This document shows, piece by piece, positions 1 to 7,882 of a DNA stretch of 64,000 nt (positions within the stretch are counted from its first letter, which is position 1; the number at the start of each line of letters is the position of its first letter). Source of the stretch: DAOUGC01 sp034429695 (GTDB lineage Bacteria > Chloroflexota > Anaerolineae > Anaerolineales > Anaerolineaceae); NCBI GenBank assembly GCA_034429695.1, contig DAOUGC010000056.1, positions 38,554 through 102,553 on the forward strand. Direction: 5' to 3'. Under the pieces are notes generated by a model. It saw only the letters and a list, made by a program, of their open reading frames with translations, was not told the DNA's origin and searched no databases. The position numbers and the translations under genes are program-made.

Positions 1-1329
1 AAGCGCGATCAGAGCATCTTCTCGCGCGCCGATCAGGAACTACTGGAAGCCTTTGCAGCCCAGGCTGCCATGGCCATTCATAATGCCCGCCTGTACACCC
101 AGACCGACCAGGCGCTGGGCGCGCGCGTGGAAGAGCTGTCCATCATGCAGCGCATTGACCGTGACCTGAACGCCAGTCTCGATACCTCACTGGCTTCACG
201 CATCACGTTGGAATGGGCTTTGCGTCAGTCCGGAGCCGATGCAGGTCTGGTTGCCACCATGCAGGAAGACCGCCTGCTGGTGGTTGCTGCACAGGGCTAC
301 GGCGAAGAACTCAGCATCTACACCGATGGCATCCTGCCCCGCGACAAATTCCACTTTGATGATGTCATCACCAGCGGCAACATCATTAATTTGCCCTGTG
401 ATCCAACGCCAGAGGAGGCCATATTCCCCGGCGCTCGCAGCCAGGTGTTCATTCCCATTCGCCGTGAAAGCTCAATCCTGGCAGTGATCTTGCTGGAAAG
501 CCAGTTGCCCGATCTGCTGCCGGAGGAAACCCTCAACTTCCTGCAACGTCTCAGCGACCATGCCGCCATCGCCATTTCTAACGCCCAGCTTTACAGCGCA
601 GTGCAGGCAGCCAATGTTGCCAAGAGCGAATTTGTTTCATTTGTGGCGCACGAGTTAAAGAACCCCATGACCTCCATCAAGGGCTATACTGAATTGCTGG
701 CAGCGGGCGCGGTTGGCCCCATTTCTGAAGCGCAGGGCAACTTCCTCGGAACCATCCGCGCAAATGTTGACCGCATGGCCACCCTGGTCACCGATCTGGC
801 AGACGTATCGCGCATTGAAGCCGGACGCTTGAAACTGGACTTCAAAGCCGTCTCACTGCGTGAGGTGGTGGACGAGGTGATCCGCTCCATGAAGAAACAA
901 ATCGATGAAAAGACCCAGGAGTTGCTGCTCGCCATTCCTGAAGACCTGCCCAATCTATGGGCTGACCGCACCCGTATTTTGCAGATCGTGCTCAACCTGG
1001 TCTCCAATGCATACAAGTACACCCCGGCAAGCGGCAGGATCAACGTCGGCGCCGAGGCATGTGACAACCAGTGGGACGCCTCTGGCGCAAAACGGGTGGT
1101 GCATTTCTGGGTGCAGGACTCGGGTATCGGCATCAGCCCGGAGGATCAGGCAAAAATCTTCCAGAAATTCTTCCGCTCAGAAGACCCCAAAACCCGCGAA
1201 GCACCGGGAACCGGTCTGGGGCTTAACATCACCCGCAGCCTGGTTGAGATGCAGGGCGGGCGCATCTGGTTTGAGAGCGAATACCGCCAGGGAACCGTCT
1301 TTCACTTCACCATCCCCATCGCTGAATAG
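1..1329 (+). CDS. GAF-domain sensor histidine kinase (5' end outside window)
   Basis: The reading frame is open from the first base, so the gene starts upstream; the first internal ATG (base 70) lies inside a GAF domain and is not the true start. Visible order: the C-terminal end of one GAF domain, ending in an AAQAAMAIHNARLY-type helix (bases 1-110), a second GAF domain (about 130-600), a HisKA dimerisation helix with the phospho-acceptor His in VAHELKNPM (about 640), and a HATPase_c domain with N box NLVSNAYKY, G1 DSGIGIS and G2 GTGLGL. No membrane segment is visible in this part. It is probably a soluble or peripheral kinase sensing a small ligand; its response regulator is not in the window. 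The FIST gene follows after 20 bases and is likely co-transcribed. Confidence 0.9.
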   Translation, partial: KRDQSIFSRADQELLEAFAAQAAMAIHNARLYTQTDQALGARVEELSIMQRIDRDLNASLDTSLASRITLEWALRQSGADAGLVATMQEDRLLVVAAQGYGEELSIYTDGILPRDKFHFDDVITSGNIINLPCDPTPEEAIFPGARSQVFIPIRRESSILAVILLESQLPDLLPEETLNFLQRLSDHAAIAISNAQLYSAVQAANVAKSEFVSFVAHELKNPMTSIKGYTELLAAGAVGPISEAQGNFLGTIRANVDRMATLVTDLADVSRIEAGRLKLDFKAVSLREVVDEVIRSMKKQIDEKTQELLLAIPEDLPNLWADRTRILQIVLNLVSNAYKYTPASGRINVGAEACDNQWDASGAKRVVHFWVQDSGIGISPEDQAKIFQKFFRSEDPKTREAPGTGLGLNITRSLVEMQGGRIWFESEYRQGTVFHFTIPIAE

Positions 1330-1349
1330 GGCAATCACAAGGAGGCAAC

Positions 1350-2552
1350 ATGACAGTCAGTGTAACCTGGGGTGTGGGAAGCGGACTGGATGGGCGTGAG
1401 GCCGTCTTTAACGCGTTGCAACAAGCTTATTCGCTGGTCTCACCTTCCACCCCGCGTGAAGGGCGGGAGACCAGCCGCAGCGAGCGCCGCCCCGCGCTGG
1501 CAATTGTCTTCATCTCCCAGGAATATGATGTAGAACAAACCCTGGCATCCTTAAAAACCGCGCTGGGCAATACGCCGGTGTGGGGTTTCAGCACGGTGCG
1601 CCCGCTAACCCACCAGGGTGATCACCCCCGTTCGGTGGTGGTGGCGTTGTTCACCAGCCCTGATATTAAAGCCCGCATCAACTGGTTTGCTGATCTCGGC
1701 CGCGATCATCAGATCCCGCGCCAGATCACGGCCTTGAAAGAAGAATGGTCAACCGAAAATCCGCCCATCCAGGGGGTCATGCTTGCCATGGATGGTATCA
1801 CCGGCGGGTCGCAGGAGGTGATCAACGCGCTGCAAGGGCTCCACCTCCCGGTGGCAGGTGGGCTGGCTTCAGGCGATTATCAAGCCGGTAAAACCTGGCA
1901 GATCGGCGGGCAGGCGGGGTGTTCCTCACTTTCCGCGCTGTTATTGAGCGGCCGGTTTACGCTGGGGGTCGGCATGGCACATGCCTGGCGCCCGCTGGGT
2001 ATGCAATACACCGTCACCCGCAGTTCTGACCTGTGGGTGCAGGGGTTGGACGGCTCCACCCCGGCAGAGGTATACCAGAAGATCTTTAATTATCCCGCCC
2101 GTGAATGGGCTTTTCCACCGCTCACCAGCATGGCGCGGTTGTACCCGTTCCTCCTGCCTTCCAGCAGCGGCGACTCCAGGCTGGCTGCCCCCTTGCGGGT
2201 TGAGGTGGACGGCAGTTTCCGCATGAACATCCCTGTGCAACAGGGGCAAACCGTGCAAATTTCAATCGGCAACCCGCAAGCCTGCCAGACCGCCATGATC
2301 AACGCCTGCCAGCAGGCACTGGATGGCTTGCAGGGAGCCAAACCCCTGGCAGCCGTTCTGATGGTGGATGTGGCATGGCAAATGCTTCTGCAAAACCGGC
2401 TGGATGCAGTCATTGAGTCCGCGCGCAGTGTGCTTGGAGAATTGCCCATGGTTGGGGCAAGCACTCTGGGCCAGGTGGGCGGCGCCATTGACCATCCCAC
2501 CCTGCTTAACAATTCTGTCACGGTTGCCATCCTTGGTGAACGTGAAAGATAA
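1350..2552 (+). CDS. FIST N/C domain signal-sensing protein
   Basis: A 400-residue protein whose N-terminal half (about 1-210) matches the FIST_N pattern: alternating strands such as ALAIVFIS, the VWGFSTVRPLT segment and a VAGGLASGD glycine turn. The C-terminal half (about 220-395) matches FIST_C, ending in MVGASTLGQVGG and VTVAILGE. FIST domains are predicted small-ligand sensors usually linked to kinases or cyclases. Here the gene starts 20 bases after a GAF histidine kinase with a strong AAGGAGG ribosome site, so it probably supplies an extra input to that kinase; this is inference. There is no signal peptide. Family assignment is good; the ligand is unknown. Confidence 0.85.
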   Translation: MTVSVTWGVGSGLDGREAVFNALQQAYSLVSPSTPREGRETSRSERRPALAIVFISQEYDVEQTLASLKTALGNTPVWGFSTVRPLTHQGDHPRSVVVALFTSPDIKARINWFADLGRDHQIPRQITALKEEWSTENPPIQGVMLAMDGITGGSQEVINALQGLHLPVAGGLASGDYQAGKTWQIGGQAGCSSLSALLLSGRFTLGVGMAHAWRPLGMQYTVTRSSDLWVQGLDGSTPAEVYQKIFNYPAREWAFPPLTSMARLYPFLLPSSSGDSRLAAPLRVEVDGSFRMNIPVQQGQTVQISIGNPQACQTAMINACQQALDGLQGAKPLAAVLMVDVAWQMLLQNRLDAVIESARSVLGELPMVGASTLGQVGGAIDHPTLLNNSVTVAILGERER

Positions 2553-2581
2553 ACTCAATCTGCCTGTGACAATTCATAATC

Positions 2582-2613
2582 ACAAAGACGCCGTGAACCA
2601 GCGGCGTCTTTGT
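2582..2613. terminator. Bidirectional intrinsic terminator
   Basis: A perfect 12-bp stem (2582-2593 with 2602-2613) and an 8-base loop lie between the convergent FIST gene and trpB. The arms begin and end in A and T runs, so the hairpin has U-rich flanks in both directions. Confidence 0.8.
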
Positions 2614-2648
2614 TTGCACCATCTTGAAAGGAGAAGGATTATCAGCGT

Positions 2649-4022
2649 TCAGGCAGGCTGATTCACCTGCGGCAGGCGTTCTCGAATTGACTCGATTTCA
2701 TCGGTCGGGTAATCGTAATCCTCCAGCATACCAGAGTTGTAAGCATTATAAGAGGACAGGTCAAAATGCCCGTGGCCCGAAAGGTTGAACAGGATCACAC
2801 GCTTCTCACCGGTGCGTTTTGCCTCCAACGCTTCATCAATCGCAGCGCGAATGGCATGCGCCGATTCCGGCGCAGGCAACACGCCCTCAGAGTGCATGAA
2901 CATCCTGGCTGCATCAAAGGTTGCCAGTTGGCGTACAGCCACGGCTTCCACCAGCCCGGCGTCATACAGGGCTGACAGGGTGGGCGCCATGCCGTGGTAG
3001 CGCAATCCTCCGGCGTGAATGGAGGGCGGGATGAAATCGTGACCGAGGGTGTGCATTTTAACCACCGGAGCCATTTTTGCAGTATCACCGTAATCAAAGG
3101 TGTAAATGCCGCGCGTCATGGATGGCGTGGCGGTGGGCTCCACGGCCAGCAAACGGGTGCGCTGACCGTTTTTCAGGTTCTCGCGCAGGAAGGGGAAGGC
3201 AATACCGGCAAAATTGGAACCACCGCCCACGCAACCAATCACCACGTCTGGATACTCCCCGGCCATGTCCATCTGCTTGAGGGCTTCCTCGCCGATCACT
3301 GTCTGGTGAAGCAGCACATGGTTCAAGACCGAACCGAGGCCGTACTTCTTGGTCCCACCCGACAGGGCTGCCACTTCAACCGCCTCTGAAATGGCAATGC
3401 CAAGCGAACCCGGGCTGTTGGGATCGGCTGCGAGAATGGAGCGCCCTGCCTGGGTCAGGTCGGTGGGGCTGGAGAACACCCTTGCCCCAAAGGACTCCAT
3501 CAGATAGCGCCGATAGGGTTTCTGGTCATAAGAAACCTTCACCATGTACACTTCCAACTCCATGTCAAAGAAACGGCATGCCTGTGAAAGTGCAGACCCC
3601 CATTGACCGGCGCCGGTCTCGGTGGTCATGGCGCGCGTACCGGCAACCTTATTGAAAAATGCTTGTGGAACCGCGGTATTGCCCTTGTGGCTGCCTGCCG
3701 GTGAGACGCCCTCATATTTGTAATAAATATGGGCGGGCGTTCCAAGAGCCTGCTCCAAACGCCGGGCACGGATCAGGGGAGTGGGCCTCCACAGTTTGTA
3801 AATTTCCCGCACTTCCTCGGGGATCTCAATGTACCGTTCGGTGCTGATCTCCTGAAGAATCAACTCCATTGGGAACAGTGCGCTCAGAAAATCAGGCGTG
3901 ACCGGCTCAAGGGTCATCGGGTTCAACACGGGCGCGGGCGTCACGGGGCTGTCTGCGTTTACGTTGTACCAGAAGCGCGGAAGGTCTTGATCAGAGAGAT
4001 TGAAGCGGTAGGTGTCGTTCAT
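2649..4022 (-). CDS. trpB: TrpB2-type tryptophan synthase beta chain
   Basis: A PLP enzyme that condenses indole with serine to give L-tryptophan. The product has 457 residues, longer than ordinary TrpB1 (about 400) and typical of the TrpB2 class, with the extended N-terminal region ahead of the substrate domain. The PLP lysine is K113 in SHKGNTAVPQ. Other family motifs are GAGQWGSALSQAC and the phosphate-binding GCVGGGSN loop. The start is the ATG at 4022, preceded by GAGGAGG; an upstream in-frame ATG at 4112 lacks a ribosome site and would run into trpS. No trpA lies nearby, which fits a stand-alone indole-salvage role for TrpB2 (known for the family). It lies 73 bases after trpS and shares the T-box. 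Confidence 0.92.
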   Translation of the reverse strand: MNDTYRFNLSDQDLPRFWYNVNADSPVTPAPVLNPMTLEPVTPDFLSALFPMELILQEISTERYIEIPEEVREIYKLWRPTPLIRARRLEQALGTPAHIYYKYEGVSPAGSHKGNTAVPQAFFNKVAGTRAMTTETGAGQWGSALSQACRFFDMELEVYMVKVSYDQKPYRRYLMESFGARVFSSPTDLTQAGRSILAADPNSPGSLGIAISEAVEVAALSGGTKKYGLGSVLNHVLLHQTVIGEEALKQMDMAGEYPDVVIGCVGGGSNFAGIAFPFLRENLKNGQRTRLLAVEPTATPSMTRGIYTFDYGDTAKMAPVVKMHTLGHDFIPPSIHAGGLRYHGMAPTLSALYDAGLVEAVAVRQLATFDAARMFMHSEGVLPAPESAHAIRAAIDEALEAKRTGEKRVILFNLSGHGHFDLSSYNAYNSGMLEDYDYPTDEIESIRERLPQVNQPA

Positions 4023-4095
4023 GGTTGATTCCTCCTCAAGGGCGTTGTGTGAATGATGGCATGTGGATGGGCAATCCACCTGCCGGATAAATGAT

Positions 4096-5133
4096 TTAGC
4101 AGAATGCCCCACCCGGTTGGCTGGCCGGTTGGTTGATCTGGGCGCTGGTGGACAGCCCCATGCGTTCCATCACTTCTTCCAAAGTCTGCCGGGCAATCGG
4201 ACGGGCGCGTTGTGTGCCCACCGCCAGGATGTCCAGCACGTCAGTGGCGTGAGCGGCAAAAGTGGCACGCCGTTCACGCATCGGAGCCAGGGCGCGGTTT
4301 AGTCTGTCAGCCAGACGGCGTTTGACCTCAACATCACCGATGCGCCCTTCACGATAGCGGTTCTTGATCTCGTCCAGCTCATCCTGATCGGGGTCAAAAA
4401 TGTCAAGATATTGAAAGACGGGGTTGCCCTCAACGTGTCCCGGATCGGTGGGATGAATGCGCGTGGGGTCGGTATACATCTGCATCACTTTGCGGGTGGT
4501 CTCTTCGGCTGTTTCACGCAGGAAGATGGCATTGCCGTATGAGGTGTGCATGGTACGGTTGTCAATGCCGGGCAACCGCGGCTGGGCAGACAGCAGGGCT
4601 TCCGGTTCGGGGAAGGTTTGCCCGTACAACTGATTGAAACGGCGCGCCACCTCACGGGTCAATTCAATATGCGGCAACTGATCCTCCCCCACCGGTACGG
4701 CTGTGGAACGATACAGCAGAATATCCGCTGCCTGCAACACGGGGTAAGCCAGCAAACCAAGCGATGGGTTCAGGTTCAACTGCTGCACCTGGTCCTTGTA
4801 TGTGGGGTTGCGCTCCAACCGCGATACGGTTGTGATCATTGAAAACAACATCGCCAGTTGCGAGTGCTCGGGCAGCGCCGATTGGAGCACCAGCGTGGAA
4901 CGGTCGGGGTCAATACCGGCAGCCAGCCAGTCAAGCACCGTCTCAATCGTATTCTGACGAATGCGATCAACATGTTCGTAATCAGTGGTCATCACGTGCA
5001 GGTCGGCGACCAGGAAGAAGCAATCGTACTGGTCCTGCAAATTCCTCCACGTTTCCAACGTGCCCACCAGATGGCCAATGTGCCGCGCGCCGGTTGGTCG
5101 ATGTCCGGTAAGAATTCTTCCTTTTTTGGTCAT
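4096..5133 (-). CDS. trpS: Tryptophanyl-tRNA synthetase with atypical KMSKS loop
   Basis: A class Ic synthetase of 345 residues that charges tRNA-Trp. HIGH is intact at residues 18-21 (ARHIGH), and the Rossmann core carries the family segments LLAYPVLQAADILLY and PVGEDQLPHIELTR. At the place of KMSKS the sequence reads TMHTSYGN (194-201): both lysines are replaced by threonine while the flanking LPGIDN and SYGN are kept. The DNA there reads cleanly, with no frameshift. The start at 5133 has a GGAGGAG site 8 bases upstream. It is first in the trpS-trpB operon under a Trp T-box. Identity as TrpRS is firm; full catalytic activity is uncertain given the loop. Confidence 0.9.
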   Translation of the reverse strand: MTKKGRILTGHRPTGARHIGHLVGTLETWRNLQDQYDCFFLVADLHVMTTDYEHVDRIRQNTIETVLDWLAAGIDPDRSTLVLQSALPEHSQLAMLFSMITTVSRLERNPTYKDQVQQLNLNPSLGLLAYPVLQAADILLYRSTAVPVGEDQLPHIELTREVARRFNQLYGQTFPEPEALLSAQPRLPGIDNRTMHTSYGNAIFLRETAEETTRKVMQMYTDPTRIHPTDPGHVEGNPVFQYLDIFDPDQDELDEIKNRYREGRIGDVEVKRRLADRLNRALAPMRERRATFAAHATDVLDILAVGTQRARPIARQTLEEVMERMGLSTSAQINQPASQPGGAFC

Positions 5134-5490
5134 GGTCTTTCTCCTCCTGAAAACAAAAAGCGTTCATCCCAAATAGGGACGAACGCTGCATGGTCCGTGG
5201 TGCCACCCATCTTAGGCGACCTCTGCCAGAAAAAAGAAAAACCCGTTGTGATGACAACGGGTGCAGAAAGCCAGCCTCACTTTGCGGGAACTGTCAGCGG
5301 AAAGCTGCTCCATTCCCTTTGCCCTGATAACGGTGGCATCTCCGGCGCGGGTTACTTATTCCTGTTCGCCCTGCAACTCTGAGGTCCATTCTGCGCTCCT
5401 GTACGGGCAGGTTCTCATCAACTCCTGCTCTCTGTACCGCCGGGGGGAACGCTTACTCGTCCTCTTCAACGTCTTTCGGTCTTAATTTTC
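5134..5490 (-). promoter_or_regulatory. Tryptophan-specific T-box leader riboswitch
   Basis: This leader RNA of about 350 bases precedes trpS. The T-box core reads GGGTGGCACCACGG on the minus strand (5208-5195). Its TGGC bulge complements a tRNA end GCCA, and bacterial tRNA-Trp carries G73. The Stem I element GACGAGTAAGC (GA/K-turn motif) lies at about 5451-5463, and a specifier GAA-TGG-ACC puts a Trp codon at 5388-5386, next to a CCTC that can pair with GAGG beside the K-turn. A second hairpin (5241-5262) with a U-rich tail sits in the Stem III position, and a 12-bp terminator ends the leader. Uncharged tRNA-Trp should stabilise the antiterminator and switch on trpS-trpB. A 74-residue open frame across this leader is incidental. 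Confidence 0.92.
5151..5187 (-). terminator. T-box regulated terminator of trpS-trpB
   Basis: Minus-strand stem of 12 bp with one G-T pair (5187-5176 with 5170-5159), a 5-base loop and a U-rich tail (5160-5151), ending just before the trpS ribosome site. It follows the T-box core directly, as expected for the terminator that competes with the antiterminator. Confidence 0.9.
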
Positions 5491-5494
5491 AATG

Positions 5495-5522
5495 ATTATA
5501 GCCACTTTTTGGTAAAAGTCAA
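5495..5522 (-). promoter_or_regulatory. Promoter of the trpS-trpB T-box operon
   Basis: Minus-strand TTGACT (5522-5517), a 16-base spacer and a perfect TATAAT (5500-5495). Transcription would start near 5487, just ahead of the T-box Stem I. Confidence 0.85.
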
Positions 5523-5538
5523 GCTTTGAAAAAAATAT

Positions 5539-6957
5539 CTATGCCACAGCGAAATGTTGCCCTTCAATCTGCTGCCACGTTTCTCCTGTTGGGCAGGATA
5601 GATACTGCCCAAACAGCGGAGAGCAGTGCTGAATTTCCTCCAACATGCGCACCGCCACGCGGCGCATGGAAAAATGAGCGTTTTCAGCCATGCGCAACTG
5701 CAGGAAATGCCGCGCTGTGCGCAAATTGAACTCAAGCAGCACCCGCCGCCTGAATGCGTTGGGAACCACATATGCCGCCACGTGCGGGCTTACCGGCGCC
5801 AGTTGTTCATACGCCTGAATACATGCATCCATGCAATTAACGTAATGCTCCACCAATCCGGCTTTTACGATGGCAGTCGGAACGGTATACCCAAGCCGGG
5901 TGGTCAGGTTTTGCGGGGTCTGGGTCATCATGCGGTGGCGTTTGAGTTCAAAATAAGCGCCCTGATCCAGGATCAAATCAAAGGTAAAGCGGCTGTACTC
6001 CAGTTCGCGAATGGGGATGTCGTGCCGCGTGAGCGTTGCCATGACCTCACCCACCAGTGCGGTGCGCTGTTCAGCGTTGAGCGCGCGCACCTGATTGAGC
6101 GCCTGATCAAAGGACCCGCCCGAAAAGCGATACACGGCCGCAGCCAGGACGCGCTCTTCACCATCGCGATCACAGGAAATCAGGCGGCACCAGTCATCAT
6201 CCGCCGGGCTGGACGGCATGCGCACGTGCCGGCTCAATCGTTCGGTCAAATATTGCAGATGCGGCAAAGCATCAGCATATTTGACCAGTGTGGGGGTCTC
6301 CGCTTTCGCCACCGCCTTGATCTCCTCCCCGATCTGGCGAACCTCCTGCAACGGGTGAGACAGCATCTTCTGAATGGCGTGTTCAAGCGCCCTGGCATTG
6401 ATGGTCATGCCAACGTTAGCCAACGCTGCCGCTGGTAGGAAAAAACGGCATACGTCCACATAATGAGAACGAATTCGGGCTTCCCAGCGCGTTTCACTCT
6501 CGCCTTCCTCGCGCGGGTGGCTAACTTCGATCACCGCTTTGACTTTGGGCAGCGCCTGTTGATAAGCGTCAAACAACATGCAGCAGGTATCCATGTACAT
6601 TTGCCGCAGCAGATGTCCTTCCAATTCCGGTGGCACAAAAAAAGCGTCGTTGTTCCACGTCTGGTAGCGTGTGGATTTCTCGGTGTAAGATGCCAGCCGG
6701 TTGGATTCCAGCGTCTCAACAGCCAGACGCGAGATGTTTTCAACGGCAATGTGCAGCACGGCATGTTCTGCCACCGATGAATGTCCGTAGCCAACCACCC
6801 ACTTCTCATGGAAACGGGCTGATTTTTCATCAGTTAATTCGGCTGCAATTTCCCTGAAGGATTCAGGGGAACGGGAGGTTTTGGCAAAGGTGACGGCGAT
6901 GGTTTCGGGTGGGAGTGACTGCGGGTCCAGCAAATATACCTGTCGATCAGGCGTCAT
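5539..6957 (-). CDS. thyX: Tandem ThyX-domain protein (FAD-dependent thymidylate synthase-like)
   Basis: 472 residues, about twice the length of a single ThyX. The N-terminal half carries GYGHSSVAEHA (57-67) and a ThyX-like loop ESNRLASYTEKSTRY (84-98) in which the usual RHR is SNR. The C-terminal half carries IPIRELEY, an intact RHR (340-342) but a diverged tail (MMTQTPQNLTTRLGY), and the helix NLRTARHFLQLR. ThyX makes dTMP from dUMP using FAD and methylene-folate. The start at 6957 overlaps the end of ribF by 11 bases and has a GGGAGG site; ribF makes FAD, so the pairing is sensible. Whether both lobes are catalytic is unknown. Confidence 0.82.
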   Translation of the reverse strand: MTPDRQVYLLDPQSLPPETIAVTFAKTSRSPESFREIAAELTDEKSARFHEKWVVGYGHSSVAEHAVLHIAVENISRLAVETLESNRLASYTEKSTRYQTWNNDAFFVPPELEGHLLRQMYMDTCCMLFDAYQQALPKVKAVIEVSHPREEGESETRWEARIRSHYVDVCRFFLPAAALANVGMTINARALEHAIQKMLSHPLQEVRQIGEEIKAVAKAETPTLVKYADALPHLQYLTERLSRHVRMPSSPADDDWCRLISCDRDGEERVLAAAVYRFSGGSFDQALNQVRALNAEQRTALVGEVMATLTRHDIPIRELEYSRFTFDLILDQGAYFELKRHRMMTQTPQNLTTRLGYTVPTAIVKAGLVEHYVNCMDACIQAYEQLAPVSPHVAAYVVPNAFRRRVLLEFNLRTARHFLQLRMAENAHFSMRRVAVRMLEEIQHCSPLFGQYLSCPTGETWQQIEGQHFAVA

Positions 6958-7873
6958 GGGCAAGCACCTCCCGGGCACGGTTGATATCGGAGAACACCTG
7001 GCTGATTAACGCGTCCACACTGGTAAAACGTTGTTCAGGTCGCAAGTGTTCGACAAATTCCACCACCAGTTGCTGTCCGTAAATATCTTTGGAAAAATCA
7101 AGGATATGGGTTTCGATGCGCGGAGCGGCAAATTTTTCAAATGTGGGCCGCAAGCCAACATTGGTGATGGATGGAAAACGCTCCTCTCCCAGTCGTGCCC
7201 AGGTGGCATACACTCCAGAAGCCGGCAATAACTGTTCCTGCCAGATGGACAGATTTGCCGTGGCAAACCCAAGCCCATGCCCGCGCCCTTCACCGTGGAC
7301 AACTTCGCCGCCAATGGCGTAAGCATGTCCAAGCAATTCCACCGCGCGGCGAACATTTCCCTGTTGCACCAAAGACCGAATCAGGCTGGAGGAGACGACT
7401 CCCTCCCCCATTGTAACCGGTTTGATCACTTTTACGCCGTACTTTAGCTCATTACCCAGTTCTTCCAGTCGGGCGATATCTCCTTCGCGGTTGCGCCCCA
7501 GGGCAAAATCCTGACCAATCCATAACTGCTTTACACCCAGTTGTTCGCGCAATCCACGCATGAACTCCTCGGCGCTCATTGACGCCATGCGGCGGTCAAA
7601 CGGTAATGTGATCACTTGGTCCACGCCAAGCTGCAGAAGCAGTTCAGCCCTCGCTTCAGGCGTGGTCAGATAATACGGTCCCTGAAAACCACGCAAAACC
7701 ACCACAGGATGGGGAAAGAAGGTGATGACAACTGCCTGACTGCCAGCCGCATGCGCCCCACTCACCAGATTGGTGATGAGGGAACGGTGGCCAAGATGCA
7801 CTCCATCAAATGAACCGATGGTGACCCAGGAAGAATCGATGTGGACTGTGGTGAATTCGCTGATGGAAGGCAT
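6947..7873 (-). CDS. ribF: Bifunctional riboflavin kinase / FAD synthetase
   Basis: Makes FMN and then FAD from riboflavin and ATP. 308 residues, the usual length. The N-terminal nucleotidyltransferase domain has TIGSFDGVHLGHRSLI (GxFDGxHxGH signature), VITFFPHPV and the GQDFALGRNREGD segment. The C-terminal flavokinase domain has GHGLGFATANL, TNVGLRPTF and ETHILDF. The start ATG at 7873 has only a weak ribosome site and lies 9 bases after truB, so translation may be coupled. The 3' end overlaps the thyX-like gene. Conserved neighbour of truB in many bacteria. Confidence 0.95.
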   Translation of the reverse strand: MPSISEFTTVHIDSSWVTIGSFDGVHLGHRSLITNLVSGAHAAGSQAVVITFFPHPVVVLRGFQGPYYLTTPEARAELLLQLGVDQVITLPFDRRMASMSAEEFMRGLREQLGVKQLWIGQDFALGRNREGDIARLEELGNELKYGVKVIKPVTMGEGVVSSSLIRSLVQQGNVRRAVELLGHAYAIGGEVVHGEGRGHGLGFATANLSIWQEQLLPASGVYATWARLGEERFPSITNVGLRPTFEKFAAPRIETHILDFSKDIYGQQLVVEFVEHLRPEQRFTSVDALISQVFSDINRAREVLAHDA

Positions 7874-7882
7874 TTTTCACTG

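Noticed and set aside
70..75. ATG at base 70 as the start of the histidine kinase
   Set aside because: The frame is open from base 1 and codes the end of a GAF domain, so the start lies upstream of the window.
5261..5485. A 74-codon open frame on the plus strand across the trp leader
   Set aside because: The minus strand carries a readable T-box; the frame lacks a ribosome site and similarity.
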